Assembly: GCA_031181145.1 (NCBI GenBank) | Contig: JAPSLB010000026.1 | Span: 1 to 64,000 of the forward strand | From: Microvirga sp. | GTDB lineage: Bacteria; Pseudomonadota; Alphaproteobacteria; Rhizobiales; Beijerinckiaceae | Direction: 5' to 3' | DNA length: 64,000 nucleotides | In this document: one piece after another, positions 18,236 to 26,609 of the stretch | How positions within the stretch are numbered: the stretch's first letter is position 1 | Layout of the letters: each line of letters begins with the position of its first letter | Program-made: the position numbers and the translations under genes | The notes under the pieces: generated by a model | Database searches by the model: none | What the model was told of the DNA's origin: nothing | The model's input: only the letters and a program-made list of their open reading frames with translations

Positions 18236-19153
18236 CTAGAGACCATCCATTCCGCCGGACTTGCTGCTCACGAACCGGGCAGCCTCGCCGGTCAGCCACT
18301 CCCGAACGGCCTCCACGCTACCATCGTCGAGGTGGTTGTCTGGGATCACGAGGTAGAATCCACGGCCTGCAAGCATCGGTCCAAGGGGAGCTCTAAGATT
18401 ACCCGCTGTAAGTTCGTCAGCGACTAGCGTTACTCCGGCTAGGGCGATCCCCTGCCCGGCCACAGCAGCCTGGATCGCATGAGTCTCATCGGTGAAGACG
18501 ATGTCGCTTCCCGACTGTTGATATGGAAGCCCTGCCTTGGCATACCAACGTGGCCACGTGGGTGTGCTCTCGTCCAGCTGCCGCCACTCGCTATGGATGA
18601 GGGCATGGCCCTCGAGATCGGCCGGGGTTCGGACGTTCAGATGCGGGCTGCAGACTGGCGCGAACATCTCCTGAAACAAAAGCTGCGAACTGCAGCCGGG
18701 ATAGGTGCCGGCACCGTAACGGACCGCGATGTCGGCGGCTCCTGTTCTGAGATCGATGACGTCCTCGGACGCCAGCAGGCGCAGGTTGATCCCGGGGAAG
18801 CGCTGACGAAAGGACGCGACCCGCGGCGCAAGCCATTTCGACGTGAAGACCGTCGTGGCGGTGAGGGTCACCGTGCTGGCGGCCTTGATCGCTGAGACCC
18901 GTTCCACCGCCCGTGCAATGGCGTCAAAGCTGTCCCGAAGGGGTGTGTACAGCGTCTGGGCCGCAGACGTCATGATCACGCGCCTGGTACGGCGCTCGAA
19001 CAGCTTCTGCCCGAGCGTCTCCTCAAGAAGCCGGACCTGGTGGCTTATGGCGGTTGGGGTCACACCGAGCTCGTCCGCCGCCCGCTTGAAGCTGAGGTGT
19101 CGGGCAGCGGCCTCGAAGGCACGCAGGGTGGCAAGGGGCGGCAGCTTCCTCAT
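18236..19153 (-). CDS. LysR-family regulator, GcvA type, probably controlling azoreductase
   Basis: About 305 residues from the ATG at 19153 (AAGG 5 bases upstream); a TTG at 19177 would add 8. The DNA-binding motif is LPPLATLRAFEAAARHLSF, then KRAADELGVTPTAISHQVRL, the standard GcvA/AmpR-type start. The effector domain includes FTSKWLAPRVASFRQRFPGI and LRTGAADIAVRYGAGTYPG, again GcvA-like. It is divergent from the azoreductase gene, and a long inverted repeat lies between them. Its TAG stop lies inside the CTAG target duplication of the IS element, so the insertion abuts the gene exactly and the last residues may or may not be native. Similar LysR genes control quinone or azo-compound reductases. 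Confidence 0.9.
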   Translation of the reverse strand: MRKLPPLATLRAFEAAARHLSFKRAADELGVTPTAISHQVRLLEETLGQKLFERRTRRVIMTSAAQTLYTPLRDSFDAIARAVERVSAIKAASTVTLTATTVFTSKWLAPRVASFRQRFPGINLRLLASEDVIDLRTGAADIAVRYGAGTYPGCSSQLLFQEMFAPVCSPHLNVRTPADLEGHALIHSEWRQLDESTPTWPRWYAKAGLPYQQSGSDIVFTDETHAIQAAVAGQGIALAGVTLVADELTAGNLRAPLGPMLAGRGFYLVIPDNHLDDGSVEAVREWLTGEAARFVSSKSGGMDGL

Positions 19154-19196
19154 CAGTGCCTTAATAGCTGAATTCAACTCATCTGACGAGTGAGGA

Positions 19197-19238
19197 ATTC
19201 GATTTTGTCAGGCAACTGAGCCTTAGGCAAAGTCGAAT
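19197..19238. promoter_or_regulatory. Operator-like inverted repeat between lysR and azoreductase
   Basis: ATTCGATTTTG (19197-19207) and CAAAGTCGAAT (19228-19238) are inverted repeats matching in 10 of 11 positions, separated by 20 bp, in the divergent region. A long interrupted dyad next to a LysR gene is the usual form of its binding site. Confidence 0.55.
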
Positions 19239-19348
19239 GGTGCCTTACCTCTGCCCCGCCATTCGGCAATTGCAGGATGAGCACGGTTCATCCTCACCCG
19301 TGCATTCGCGGTCGGAGCCAAGGTCATTCAGTCTTTCGGAGAACCATC

Positions 19349-20041
19349 ATGGCCACAATCCTCCATCTCGATGCCAGCGCCCGTCCGGGGCGATCAGATC
19401 AAGATCGGTTCGGCTCCCATTCACGGCGCCTGACGGCGCGGTTCATTGAGCGCTGGCGGGCAGCGCGCCCGACGGACAGGATCGTGTACCGGGATGTGGG
19501 ACAGAACCCGCCCAATCCGGTGACAGGACGCTGGATCCATGCTGCCTTCACGAAGCCGGAACAGCGCGAGCCCTGGATGCACGAAGTGCTCGCCGAGAGT
19601 GACCGTCTCGTGGATGAGCTGATCGGCGCTGATCTGATCGTGGCCGGCGTGCCCATGTACAACTTTGGCCCTCCGGCCCAGTTCAAAGCCTATATCGACA
19701 ACATCGTGCGGGTCGGACGCACGTTTGGCTTTGATCGCTCCCGTGCAGGGGAGCCGTACTGGCCTCTTCTCGCTGCGAAGGGCAAGCGGCTCATCATCCT
19801 GAGCTCTCGGGGGGACTACGGCTATGGCAAAGGCGAGCGCATCCAGCACCTGAACCACGTCGAGGCGAGTATCGAGACCGCGTTCAAATACATCGGCATC
19901 ACAGCCTTTGACTCAGTAGCGGTCGAGTACGACGAATTCGCGGATGAGCGGCTTCAGGCTTCCCTCGCGCGGGCAGACGCGGAGGTTGACGCTCTGGTCG
20001 ATCGGCGCCTCGCGGCCACGATGAGATCTGAGGCCGCATAA
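19349..20041 (+). CDS. azoR: FMN-dependent NADH-azoreductase / quinone reductase (AzoR family)
   Basis: This is a 230-residue flavodoxin-fold enzyme. The start ILHLDASARPGRSDQDRFGS carries the FMN phosphate loop (SxRxxxS-like). VAGVPMYNFGPPAQFKAYID is the signature AzoR loop that contacts the isoalloxazine ring, and VRVGRTFGFDRSRAG and ILSSRGDYGYGKGERIQHL complete the family pattern. The ATG at 19349 has CGGAGA 6 bases upstream. AzoR proteins reduce azo dyes and, more naturally, quinones with two electrons from NADH, protecting against thiol and quinone stress. The divergent LysR gene and the operator suggest quinone-type induction. Confidence 0.9.
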   Translation: MATILHLDASARPGRSDQDRFGSHSRRLTARFIERWRAARPTDRIVYRDVGQNPPNPVTGRWIHAAFTKPEQREPWMHEVLAESDRLVDELIGADLIVAGVPMYNFGPPAQFKAYIDNIVRVGRTFGFDRSRAGEPYWPLLAAKGKRLIILSSRGDYGYGKGERIQHLNHVEASIETAFKYIGITAFDSVAVEYDEFADERLQASLARADAEVDALVDRRLAATMRSEAA

Positions 20042-20165
20042 GGACAGCATCGGACCAAATCAGGTCCACACAGATGGCAGGCCGGATTTGCCAGAACCAA
20101 TCCGCCGCCGGTGTGGCTCAACTGGCTTGCCTTTTGTCTCGCAGCCCAATCTTTGAAGGTGATCC

Positions 20166-21077
20166 ATGGCCGCTTCAGCCACCGCCGCCTCGCCTCCTCT
20201 CCTGCTCCCGTCTCTTGCCATTGCCGGGACAGTGTTGTCCTGGGCCGCATCTTTCCCAGCCATCGGCTATGCCCTTCGCCAGATCGAACCGCTTCCGCTC
20301 GCCGCAACCCGGTTCGTTCTTGCATCCCTCCTTGCCATCGCCTGGCTTACGTGGAACAGGCCCAAGTCGATGCCCGCCAAGGACTATGGCATCGTTGCGG
20401 TCTGCGGTGTGCTCGGCATCGCGGTCTATAACGTCCTGCTCAACTCGGGCCAAACCACCGTCTCGGCTGGGGCGGCGAGCTTCATCGTCAACACCCAGCC
20501 TCTGTTCATGGCGGGTCTGGCAGTCGTCTTCCTCAAGGAAGCCTTCACCCGATGGAGCTGGATCGGCACCATGCTGGCTCTTGGCGGTGTCGCTATCATC
20601 GCTGCCGGGCAGCGGGGCGGCCTCAGCTTCGGCACAGGAACAAGCCTCATCCTTGGCGCATCCTTCTGTGCGGCTGTCTTCTCGGTCCTGCAGCGGCAAT
20701 TGTTCGCTCGCAGCGGCCCGCTGCACGTTACAGCCTGCGTGCTGATCGTGGGTGCGATCGCAATGCTGCCCTGGCTTCAGGAAGGCGCTGTGCAGTTGGG
20801 GGCTGCATCGGCAAACACGATTGCCGCAGTGGTATTCCTGGCCGTTGTCCCGGCTGCGATCGGTCAAACCTGCTGGACCTATGCGCTCAAGAGCTTTGGA
20901 GCGGCTCGCGCCGGGCAGTTCCTCTACCTGATCCCACCCACCGCGGTGCTGCTGGCATGGGCTGGTCTCGGGGAAGTTCCGCAATGGACCACGTTGACGG
21001 GCGGGACGCTCGCCCTCGCCGGAGTTATCGTCGTGAATACGTGGGGTCGCAAACCAGCGCCGGCCACGGCCAGATGA
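20166..21077 (+). CDS. EamA/DMT-superfamily exporter
   Basis: This is a 303-residue membrane protein with ten hydrophobic segments in two EamA repeats. The first repeat begins LAIAGTVLSWAASFPAIGYAL and LPLAATRFVLASLLAIAWL; the second includes LGGVAIIAAGQRGG and ends QTCWTYALKSFGAARAGQFL, then YLIPPTAVLLAWAGLGEVPQ, the classic end of drug/metabolite transporters (RhaT/YdcZ-like group). It is likely an exporter of amino acids or toxic metabolites; substrate unknown. It follows azoR on the same strand after 124 bp and could share induction with it. Confidence 0.88.
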   Translation: MAASATAASPPLLLPSLAIAGTVLSWAASFPAIGYALRQIEPLPLAATRFVLASLLAIAWLTWNRPKSMPAKDYGIVAVCGVLGIAVYNVLLNSGQTTVSAGAASFIVNTQPLFMAGLAVVFLKEAFTRWSWIGTMLALGGVAIIAAGQRGGLSFGTGTSLILGASFCAAVFSVLQRQLFARSGPLHVTACVLIVGAIAMLPWLQEGAVQLGAASANTIAAVVFLAVVPAAIGQTCWTYALKSFGAARAGQFLYLIPPTAVLLAWAGLGEVPQWTTLTGGTLALAGVIVVNTWGRKPAPATAR

Positions 21078-21208
21078 TCCGAGTTCATCTCGAGGATCGA
21101 TCATTGCGCCAACGAGAGGCTCTTGGCACTTCAGCCTACAGGTATGGCTGCTCGTGACATTTTGCTATTAACACCAGGGTTCTTACGACGATAACGGCTA
21201 CGTAGAAC

Positions 21209-21625
21209 ATGAGGCGCTATCTCGCAGACACGTTTGCAATGGTGATCTTCTCAACGATTGTTGGTGCGTTTGTGGAGGTCGCTGTTACCGGTCTCACGCT
21301 CGAACAGTCGGGGAGGATTCGTCTTGCCGCGATTCCCGTTATGTTGCTTGCTGGAAGACCTTACGGAATTTACAGAGACTGGCTGTTCGGCCTCTTGGGC
21401 AACATGAGCTCAGGACCGTTCAAAGCCGCCGTACTGGACACTTCCGCTAACGTGACGTTTCAGGTTCCGGTATATTCCTGTCTTCTTGCACTGAATGGAG
21501 CCACACTCCGTCAGATACTCACTGTTGTCAGCTCCATCATACTGATCATTGTTCTATCAGGCCGCCCGTATGGCCTGTTTCTGGTCTGGTTCAGGAGATT
21601 GTTTGGTGTGCCTACAAGTCGGTGA
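21209..21625 (+). CDS. alaE: L-alanine exporter family protein (AlaE, DUF1144)
   Basis: This is a 138-residue, four-helix inner-membrane protein. The motifs RRYLADTFAMVIFSTIVGAF and RLAAIPVMLLAGRPYGIYRDW, repeated near the end as VLSGRPYGLFLVWFRRLFG, define the AlaE family, whose E. coli member exports L-alanine. The duplicated GRPYG motif is clear here. It is separated from the EamA gene by 131 bp. Its 3' end lies 13 bp from the broken end of an opposing aldo/keto reductase fragment, so the downstream sequence was rearranged. Confidence 0.88.
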   Translation: MRRYLADTFAMVIFSTIVGAFVEVAVTGLTLEQSGRIRLAAIPVMLLAGRPYGIYRDWLFGLLGNMSSGPFKAAVLDTSANVTFQVPVYSCLLALNGATLRQILTVVSSIILIIVLSGRPYGLFLVWFRRLFGVPTSR

Positions 21626-21637
21626 GCCTCTCTATGG

Positions 21638-21820
21638 GAATATACGTCGGCCGTGTCGAACATCGTGGCTCCTGCCTCGAGACAGATGTCGACCAGCCCC
21701 CGAACCTCCATCCGTATTGCCTCAGGCGCTGAACAGCGGTCCCTGACCACCGAAGGTCCCGGCGCCGAAGCTCAAGACGGGAACCTTCAGCCCAGAGGAT
21801 CCCAAACGTCTATACTCCAT
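21638..21820 (-). pseudogene. N-terminal fragment of an aldo/keto reductase
   Basis: From an ATG at 21820 the frame reads MEYRRLGSSGLKVPVLSFGA, GTFGGQGPLFSA, then TGA where the family has Trp (a TGG to TGA change), then GNTD. A frameshift follows and the text resumes as RGLVDICLEAGATMFDTADV, YS before similarity stops at about 21638. These are the first 60 or so residues of a YajO/Gfo-type aldo/keto reductase, including the catalytic Asp and Tyr region (FDTADVYS). The remaining 270 residues are absent, replaced by the end of alaE. It is a decayed and truncated gene. Confidence 0.8.
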
Positions 21821-21904
21821 GATCAAACTCCATAATCAGCGGTGAACCGAATGACGACGGACGCTGATGAATTGTGGGCTCATCGTCGCGAGGCGCATAT
21901 TTAG

Positions 21905-22822
21905 GGGGAAACGAGAAGTGCCTGCAGGTCGACCGCATCGAAGTCGGCGATGGCGTCGAACTCGCCGCTGACCCCGATCCACTCGTTCACAGCCTGTCGG
22001 ATTTTGTCCTTCTCGGCAGAATAGTAGGGCTCGATCGGCGTGTCCTCGAGACTGCCTTCGAAAGGCATGAGGGTCGCTCCGATGATCCGCACGTGATGAA
22101 CTCTCGCCTGCGTGATGAGTTGCGATAGACGGCGATCATGTCCTCCGCCCGCACTTTTGCGGCATGCGGTGCGGAGTCCGATTCAGGCCAGCCGATGCCG
22201 TTGATCCCCAGCAGAACGATGACGGCTTTCACGCCTGGTTGACTCAGCACGTCCCGCTCTAAGCGCGCAAGCGCATTGACACCCATCTTGTCCCGAGGCA
22301 CTTGGGCGCCGAAGATCCCAGCATTGAGGACGGCGGCATTCTGCCCGACCAATGGCTCTGCCAAGAAGTCCGGCCAGCGCCGTCCGTAATCGAGTCACCC
22401 AGGGCGACGACCGTGCGCGCATCCTTTGCATTCACAAGAATGCCGCTCAGGAAGACGCGGGAACCGAGTGTTGCCGTGGCCGCGATATTGTCGGCTGTGA
22501 CGAGATTGCCTGATCCAATATAGGCAGTTTAGCGCCACTTCCCAGTGGAAGGTCGATACAGGAGTTTGCTCGGGAAGATAGAGGCTGACGGCCACCCTGC
22601 CGAGCGGTGCGATGTCGAGATCCGCCGGGTCACTGACAACCCTCACCCCTGGCGGAATGGTCACTGTCGTCTGTCCCCGAACGTGAGCGGCCGCCCGGAG
22701 CCGGAGACCGTCTTCGCCTCGCTCTCGGCGAGGGCAATCCCTGCAGCACCAACGACGAGAGGGCGCGATCCGTACTCGTTGAAGAGGAGCACACGCACTC
22801 GGTGACCACGCAGGCTGACCCT
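21905..22822 (-). pseudogene. SGNH/GDSL-family hydrolase, multiply frameshifted
   Basis: Consecutive family blocks appear in different frames: VSLRGHRVRVLLFNEYGSRP and VSGSGRPLTFG (ends at a premature TGA), then after a lost base VTIPPGVRVVSDPADL, IAPLGRVAVSLYLPEQTPVS. Then come NAAVLNAGIFGAQVPRDKMG, VKAVIVLLGINGIGWPES (the GxND-like block III region), and finally IIGATLMPFEG with YYSAEKDKIRQAVNEWI. The end (DFDAVDLQALLVSP) lacks the last 50-60 residues with the catalytic Asp-x-x-His. At least three frameshifts and a 3' truncation make this a clear pseudogene. It would have been a secreted esterase. Confidence 0.78.
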
Positions 22823-23064
22823 GGCATGTCCATGTCCGCTTCAGTTGGACATCTGCAGGCGAGCAACTGATCCTGATCGGTCCGAGCGGCCCCGTCACGA
22901 TTGGCGGTTCCTGGCAGATGCTCGCAGCCTCGATCAGCTCCGGATCGGCTGAGGTCGACGCTTGTTGTTCGAGGAGGCGCCACATCGTGCAGGGATCGCT
23001 TGTCTACCTTCCGTACTTGAAGAGCGCCCAAACAACGGCGGATTCGCCCGAGCTCGTTGGAGTA

Positions 23065-23816
23065 ATGATCGATACCCCTCCCCCTGGAGTGGCCAGCCAC
23101 CCTGCCCTGGCATTCACGACGAGTGCCCTTGCCGAGATCATGACGGCTGCGTTCAAGGGCTATGTCGTGCCCCAAAGCGTCATGGCAGTGACGTTCAACG
23201 CCCGCTCCCGCCGCGAGTACCTCGATCTCGCTGACAGATGGCGAGCGTCAAATCGCCATTATCTTGGGCGGATGTCCGTCAAATCGGGGACCGTCGCCTC
23301 GTGCTCAAGGCCATCGACACGAACGAGCCAGCCGTCCGACTCTATCACAGTCTCGGCTCTCGAAACGGCGAAGCCTTGCCGGCTACCGCCGCCCGGCTGG
23401 AACCGATGTGCCCTTAGCAACGCTTGGCCTCGTCGAGAGCGCTCCTCTGACGGTTGCTCGCTCGGTTGCCGAGGACGGGCGTCCGACCTCCCCCTTGGAT
23501 CATGGCGCCGGAGATCCTGGCCGCCGCTGTTGCACCGGCGCGTGGCATCGTTCTCTCGGGTGAGGATTTCGCCATCGTCGAGCCTGCGCCGCAACCTCGG
23601 AGTCTCGTCCTGCGAGCCCTTGTCGTCGCCCGGCATGTCAGAAACCGAGATCCTGGCCGTCAGATGATCTCGGCTCTGGAAACGGCCTATCCGGGACAGA
23701 ATCTCGTACTCTTCGCCCATGCCCCAGAGGACCTCGTGCCCGACTTCCTAGCCTGCACGGGTTTCGAACGGACGCCAATCAGTCAATTCGAGATGGCGAT
23801 CGATCTCGGACCATGA
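23065..23816 (+). pseudogene. Double-domain GNAT acetyltransferase, frameshifted
   Basis: Blocks of one protein occur in three frames: ALAFTTSALAEIMTAAFKGY and SVMAVTFNARSRREYLDLAD (23095-23240), then RRLVLKAIDTNEPAVRLYHS LG (23290-23360, the GNAT acetyl-CoA end motif), then LAGYRRPAGTDVPLATLGLV. A last frame runs to the TGA at 23814-23816 with ARGIVLSGEDFAIVEPAP, LVVARHVRNRDPGRQMISAL (acetyl-CoA loop) and FLACTGFERTPISQFEMAID. Part of domain 1, including its own acetyl-CoA loop, is missing. The gene is dead, but its last 120 residues remain open. Confidence 0.72.
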
Positions 23817-23903
23817 CAAGGCACCAGCGAGCTCGCCGTCCTGGGGGATGTCACACATCGCCGCCCAGTCTCGTCCTGGTCCTAGGAGAGAAGGACAAGC
23901 ACC

Positions 23904-24298
23904 ATGATCATTATTCGATGGATTGATGCCGTATGCCGACTCGGGCTGTACTCGGTCGCGATGGTTGTCACAGGCGCAGCCATGACGCCGGCACAGGCAG
24001 GCCCGGAAATGGGTCATCAGCAACGGCTGGAGAATGGCGAGGTCGTCAAGGTCGAACCTCGGTTCCAGTCGCTGATCGAGGGCAAGAAGGTTCTGTCGAT
24101 CGTGCGGGTTGTGATTGCACCCGACGTGACGGAACACAGGCACAGACATCCGGGGCTGGAGATCGTCTATGTCTTGAATGGTTCCGGCAGCATCCACGTC
24201 GAGGCAAGACATCGACCTTGAGCAAGGGCGCAATGATGGAGGTGCGGGCGGGTGCCGCCAAAGGCATGATCAATGCCAGCCGATACTCTGGGAAGTGA
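23904..24298 (+). pseudogene. Secreted cupin protein with a single frameshift
   Basis: The first frame (23904-24221) encodes a signal peptide (VAMVVTGAAMTPAQA) and a small cupin barrel: RFQSLIEGKKVLSIVRVVIA, EHRHRHPGLEIVYVLNGSGS. It ends in an abrupt ARHRP stop. The expected continuation is in the next frame: TSTLSKGAMMEVRAGAAKGM, ending at the TGA 24296-24298. One base lost near 24200 (GAGGCAAG) explains this. The metal-binding HxH and Glu of cupin motif 1 are kept. A sequencing error at this one position would restore an intact gene of about 131 residues, so it should be checked. Confidence 0.65.
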
Positions 24299-24429
24299 TC
24301 GATAATCATCCCACGAACGATATCAGCATCAATATGAACCTCTGATTATCGTGCATCATGATGCCACTATCTCCGGCCCACTTCGCTCATTGCGGGGCCG
24401 AACCTGCGCCCGTTTGTTCGTCCGGTGCT

Positions 24430-25329
24430 CTACTGGAAATGGGCGCGGTCCCGCCCTTCAATCATCCGCTCCACGTGCATCAGCTTGTCGGGATTGCGTA
24501 CGGTGTAGTACGCGATGATCCTGCCATCCTCAATCACCAGCGCCATGATCTGAAGCATCCCCCAGTGATCGTAAGCAACGTAGCCGGGCAGGCCGTCAAT
24601 CCGCACCGATGCGACCCAGCGCGGCGTCAGCGCTCCAAACTTGGAGGCCAAGCCGGCGAGCATCCGCACAACCCTGTCGCGTCCGTAGATAGGATTCGAG
24701 TGGGTCTTGGTCTTGCCGCCGCCATCGGAATAGGCCACGACGTTCTCGGCCAGCAGCGCCTGGAGCTGACCAACATCGCCGCTGGCAGACGCCATGAAGA
24801 AGGCGCGGGCGATCGCCTCCCCTTCCGCGTCGCTCACCGGATAGCGAGGACGTTGGGACCGCACATGGGTCCGGGCCCGGGAGGCCAGCTGCCGGCAAGC
24901 GGCTGGATCGCGCTTGATCGCCTTGGCCACTTCCTCGAACGGCAGGTCGAAGACATCGTGGAGGAGGAAGGCCGCCCGCTCGAGAGGCGAAAGCCGCTCG
25001 AGCGCCATCATCAGGGTCAGCGTAACGTCCTCCGGCTCGTCGTCAGCCGGGCCGGCGAACTCGATCAGGGGCTCGGGTAGCCACGAGCCGACATAGCTCT
25101 CGCGTCGAGCCCGGGCCGACTTCATGCGGTCGAGGCACAGGCGTGTCACCGTACGGGTCAGGAACGCCATCGGGTTGTGCACGTCTTCTCGGCTGGCCTT
25201 GCTCCAGCGCAGCCAGGCATCCTGGGCCACGTCCTCGGCTTCGGCGAGCGAACCCAGCATGCGATAGGCGATCCGCAGCAGTCTCGGGCGCAAGGTTTCG
25301 AAGGTCGTCAGCTCGTCAGTTCTGACCAT
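24430..25329 (-). CDS. ECF41-group sigma factor with SnoaL-like C-terminal domain (SigJ-like)
   Basis: This 299-residue sigma factor has region 2 (LRPRLLRIAYRMLGSLAEAE, DVAQDAWLRW) and region 4 (LSPLERAAFLLHDVFDLPFE, VAKAIKRDPAACRQLASRAR). It continues into a SnoaL/NTF2-like domain (residues about 170-299). Both signature motifs of ECF41 are present: DGGGK in the linker region and NPDKL near the C-terminus. In ECF41 the extra domain replaces an anti-sigma factor in controlling activity. The ATG at 25329 overlaps the end of the carboxymuconolactone-decarboxylase gene by 14 bases, so the two form an operon, the standard ECF41 arrangement. It should recognise the promoter upstream of that gene and so regulate itself. 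Confidence 0.93.
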   Translation of the reverse strand: MVRTDELTTFETLRPRLLRIAYRMLGSLAEAEDVAQDAWLRWSKASREDVHNPMAFLTRTVTRLCLDRMKSARARRESYVGSWLPEPLIEFAGPADDEPEDVTLTLMMALERLSPLERAAFLLHDVFDLPFEEVAKAIKRDPAACRQLASRARTHVRSQRPRYPVSDAEGEAIARAFFMASASGDVGQLQALLAENVVAYSDGGGKTKTHSNPIYGRDRVVRMLAGLASKFGALTPRWVASVRIDGLPGYVAYDHWGMLQIMALVIEDGRIIAYYTVRNPDKLMHVERMIEGRDRAHFQ

Positions 25330-25780
25330 GGGGGCGTCCTCCGACCGCCGGCACTGTTCGGAAGCCGACGACGATCCGGTTCCAGGAGTTGATTGTGGCA
25401 ATGAGCAGCGTCAGCTTGACCTGCTCCTCCTCGGTGAATTGGGCCTTCATCGCCTCGTAATCGGCATCCGGGGCGTGCGTCTCCGACAGCAGCGTCAGGG
25501 CCTCCGTCCAAATCAGGGCCGCCCGCTCGCGCTCGGAGAAGCAGGGCGCCTCGCGCCAAGCATTCAGGAGGTAGATGCGCTCCTCGCTTTCACCGTGTTC
25601 CCGGGCATCTCTGCTATGCATGTGAATGCAAAAAGCGCAGCCGTTGATCTGGGAGGCACGGACCTTCACAAGACCCATCAAGCTCTTTTCCAGTCCGCTG
25701 CCGCTCACTTTCCCTTCCAGCTCGAGCATGGCCTGCATGAGCTTGGGCGCAGTCGTCATCGGGTTCAGTCTCGGGGTCAT
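25316..25780 (-). CDS. Carboxymuconolactone decarboxylase/AhpD-family protein, ECF41 partner
   Basis: This 154-residue all-helical protein has the AhpD-type redox motif in QINGCAFCIHMHSRDA (CxxC followed by His three residues on) and the family continuation ERERAALIWTEALTLLSE. The ATG at 25780 has AGGAA 7 bases upstream. AhpD-like proteins act as alkylhydroperoxidases; those linked to ECF41 sigma factors are the COE (carboxymuconolactone decarboxylase/oxidoreductase/epimerase) partner group. It is the first gene of the operon, read from a promoter that matches the ECF41 consensus. It probably serves in detoxifying a peroxide or reactive metabolite. Confidence 0.9.
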   Translation of the reverse strand: MTPRLNPMTTAPKLMQAMLELEGKVSGSGLEKSLMGLVKVRASQINGCAFCIHMHSRDAREHGESEERIYLLNAWREAPCFSERERAALIWTEALTLLSETHAPDADYEAMKAQFTEEEQVKLTLLIATINSWNRIVVGFRTVPAVGGRPHGQN

Positions 25781-25813
25781 GTCACGTTCCTGTGGTTGAG
25801 GTTGCGCGATCAA

Positions 25814-25840
25814 GACGAGGCCGGTCGAGCCATTGTGACT
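25814..25840 (-). promoter_or_regulatory. ECF41-type promoter for the AhpD-like/sigma operon
   Basis: Read on the minus strand, a -35 element AGTCACA (25834-25840) is followed by a 16-bp spacer and a -10 element CGTC (25814-25817), 33 bp before the start codon. The reported ECF41 consensus is TGTCACA with CGTC, so six of seven -35 bases and all -10 bases match. This supports self-activation by the sigma factor. Confidence 0.7.
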
Positions 25841-26195
25841 GGTTTGGAAAAATCTTCTCCTGATTTTATCGAGCCGCCCCCATCCCTCTGGCGCATGGTC
25901 ATTGGCGAGCCCTTAAAAATAAAACCTCACTGGTTGCCACACCGGTCTTCCGGATCTCGTCTGGGGCCTCAGTAGCGTTCATCGCACGAATGCCTGAGCT
26001 TTCTTCACTTCTTTGAAATTTTGGAGAATGGAATGATGCTTGCCCGTGCCCAGCAAAAGCGTGGACTTCGCGCCCTCGATCTCTGCCTGGATTTGATTGG
26101 ATGATGTATCATTTGTGTCCACATCGGCCTTCCGTTCACACCGCAGATTGGCGGGTGCCGGGTAACCACAGTGGGCCCGGCTAGGGACTTGTGAG
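25841..26195. other. Intergenic stretch without a recognisable gene
   Basis: About 350 bp upstream of the ECF41 operon. It is AT-richer than average near 25910-26120 and contains only short, patternless frames. I see no RNA gene or repeat in it. Confidence 0.4.
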
Positions 26196-26384
26196 GTGCG
26201 TCTGACCGAGACCGCCCCGCATGATCCCCGCTGGAAGCCGCCCTTTTGGTTGGAAATCTACTGTCATGCCAGCGGCAGGATCCTCGATAGCTGTGGCTGC
26301 TTCGAGTTCGACGATGCGGAGTTGGAAACAGCGGTCCGGCTTGCCATGGAGACTGGGCGTGAACTCCGGGATGTCGCTCATTGA
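26196..26384 (+). CDS. Small hypothetical protein
   Basis: This is a 62-residue frame from a GTG at 26196. The sequence is well mixed and protein-like (HDPRWKPPFWLEIYCHASGR, ILDSCGCFEFDDAELETAVR), with a Trp/Pro-rich start and an acidic helix at the end. That is unlike the Arg/Ala-rich text of chance frames in this genome. No family is recognised. There is no strong ribosome-binding site. The surrounding region is full of decayed genes, so it could also be a leftover piece. Confidence 0.42.
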   Translation: MRLTETAPHDPRWKPPFWLEIYCHASGRILDSCGCFEFDDAELETAVRLAMETGRELRDVAH

Positions 26385-26609
26385 GGGTTGCCGTGGTTCC
26401 CGCGGTGCGGATCACCGGCAGCGCCATAGGGCGGCTAATTCGCGCAACGACCAATCACATAGGGTTCGGCTGCGGCGCGACACCAGGCGCCAGCGAGGCC
26501 ACGGCAGTGTGGATTCTTTCGTGCCATTGCCCGGGCACTTCTCAGGGTTTGGGCTGCGTGGCGTCCCACCGGAACAGTCGACAAAACACGACGCCGCCCT
26601 CCGGGGCCG

